The notes beneath the pieces were generated by a model. That model was not told the origin of the DNA and ran no database searches. It saw nothing but the letters and a program-made list of their open reading frames with translations. Shown in pieces: positions 5,543 through 5,710 of a DNA stretch of 5,710 nucleotides. A program made the position numbers and the translations under genes. How positions within the stretch are numbered: the stretch's first letter is position 1; the number at the start of each line of letters is the position of its first letter. Source of the stretch: CAZADH01 sp964483805 (GTDB lineage Bacteria; Muiribacteriota; Ozemobacteria; Ozemobacterales; Ozemobacteraceae); NCBI GenBank assembly GCA_964483805.1, contig CAZADH010000350.1, forward strand, positions 1-5,710, given 5' to 3'.

Positions 5543-5710
5543 TTACTCGATGGGCTTGTCGAGATACCGTTCGAGCACCCAACCGTCGCTGGTTTTGCGA
5601 AACCAACAGGCCGTCGTCGTCGTGCGGATCAACCAGGCATCATCACCGTCTTTGCGCACGGTCACGATCTCGGGTGAGAAACCGAGCTTCGCGAACGGCA
5701 GGTTGATGTC
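5543..5710 (-). CDS. C-terminal end of an unrecognised protein (partial)
   Basis: Read leftward from the window edge, an open frame of 55 codons ends at TAA (complement of 5543-5545). The product, beginning DINLPFAKLGFSPEIVTVRK, continues with short beta-like stretches (DDAWLIRTTTTACWFRKTSDGWVLERYL) and ends DKPIE. The WLIRTT / CWFRKTSDGWVLERYL pattern of alternating aromatic and polar residues suggests a small beta-sheet module, of the sort in which an SH3-like or NTF2-like domain ends, but no family is recognised. Codon use, with mostly G or C in third positions, supports real coding. Its start lies outside the window. It converges on the caspase-like gene. Confidence 0.6.
   Translation of the reverse strand, partial: DINLPFAKLGFSPEIVTVRKDGDDAWLIRTTTTACWFRKTSDGWVLERYLDKPIE

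Overview
The window reads as a stretch of chromosome from a GC-rich Gram-negative bacterium (GC is high by eye; codons end mostly in G or C). Two complete genes carry Sec-type signal peptides, and all genes have Shine-Dalgarno sequences. The lineage cannot be fixed from the sequence. The TrpR protein is of the non-enteric type and the TrpB is of the TrpB2 type, and neither singles out a phylum.

Layout. Positions 1-152 (minus strand) hold the N-terminus of an unrecognised membrane-anchored or exported protein. A 236-bp divergent intergenic region (153-388) follows, with a good -10 for the leftward gene and several inverted repeats. Positions 389-1876 encode a secreted subtilisin-like (S8) serine protease with an intact catalytic tetrad, two large insertions and no room for a propeptide. 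A strong intrinsic terminator follows (1902-1940).

Next is a compact tryptophan module. A TTGACA promoter is overlapped by a striking 42-bp compound palindrome (1977-2018), the likely operator. It precedes a TrpR-family repressor (2056-2424), whose stop codon overlaps the start of a TrpB2-type tryptophan synthase beta chain (2421-3818) as ATGA. No trpA or other trp gene lies in the window. The last codons and the stop of trpB2 lie inside a 17-bp perfect-stem palindrome (3790-3834) that resembles a REP/MITE-type mobile palindrome.

Then comes a secreted 474-residue protein (3959-5383). It has a YDGHS...GRGPDF block and an LVMDSC block, spaced like the His-Cys dyad of clan CD (caspase/metacaspase-like) cysteine peptidases. 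It ends at a 13-bp-stem intrinsic terminator (5423-5459). At the right edge (5543-5710, minus strand) is the C-terminal end of an unrecognised convergent gene.

Reading of the whole: TrpR probably senses tryptophan and represses its own two-gene operon, while TrpB2 alone could make tryptophan from indole and serine or serve a trpA elsewhere in the genome. The flanking exported (putative) proteases have their own control signals and look functionally separate from the tryptophan module. The most novel items are the caspase-like secreted protein, the compound trpR operator, and the palindrome that supplies the end of trpB2.
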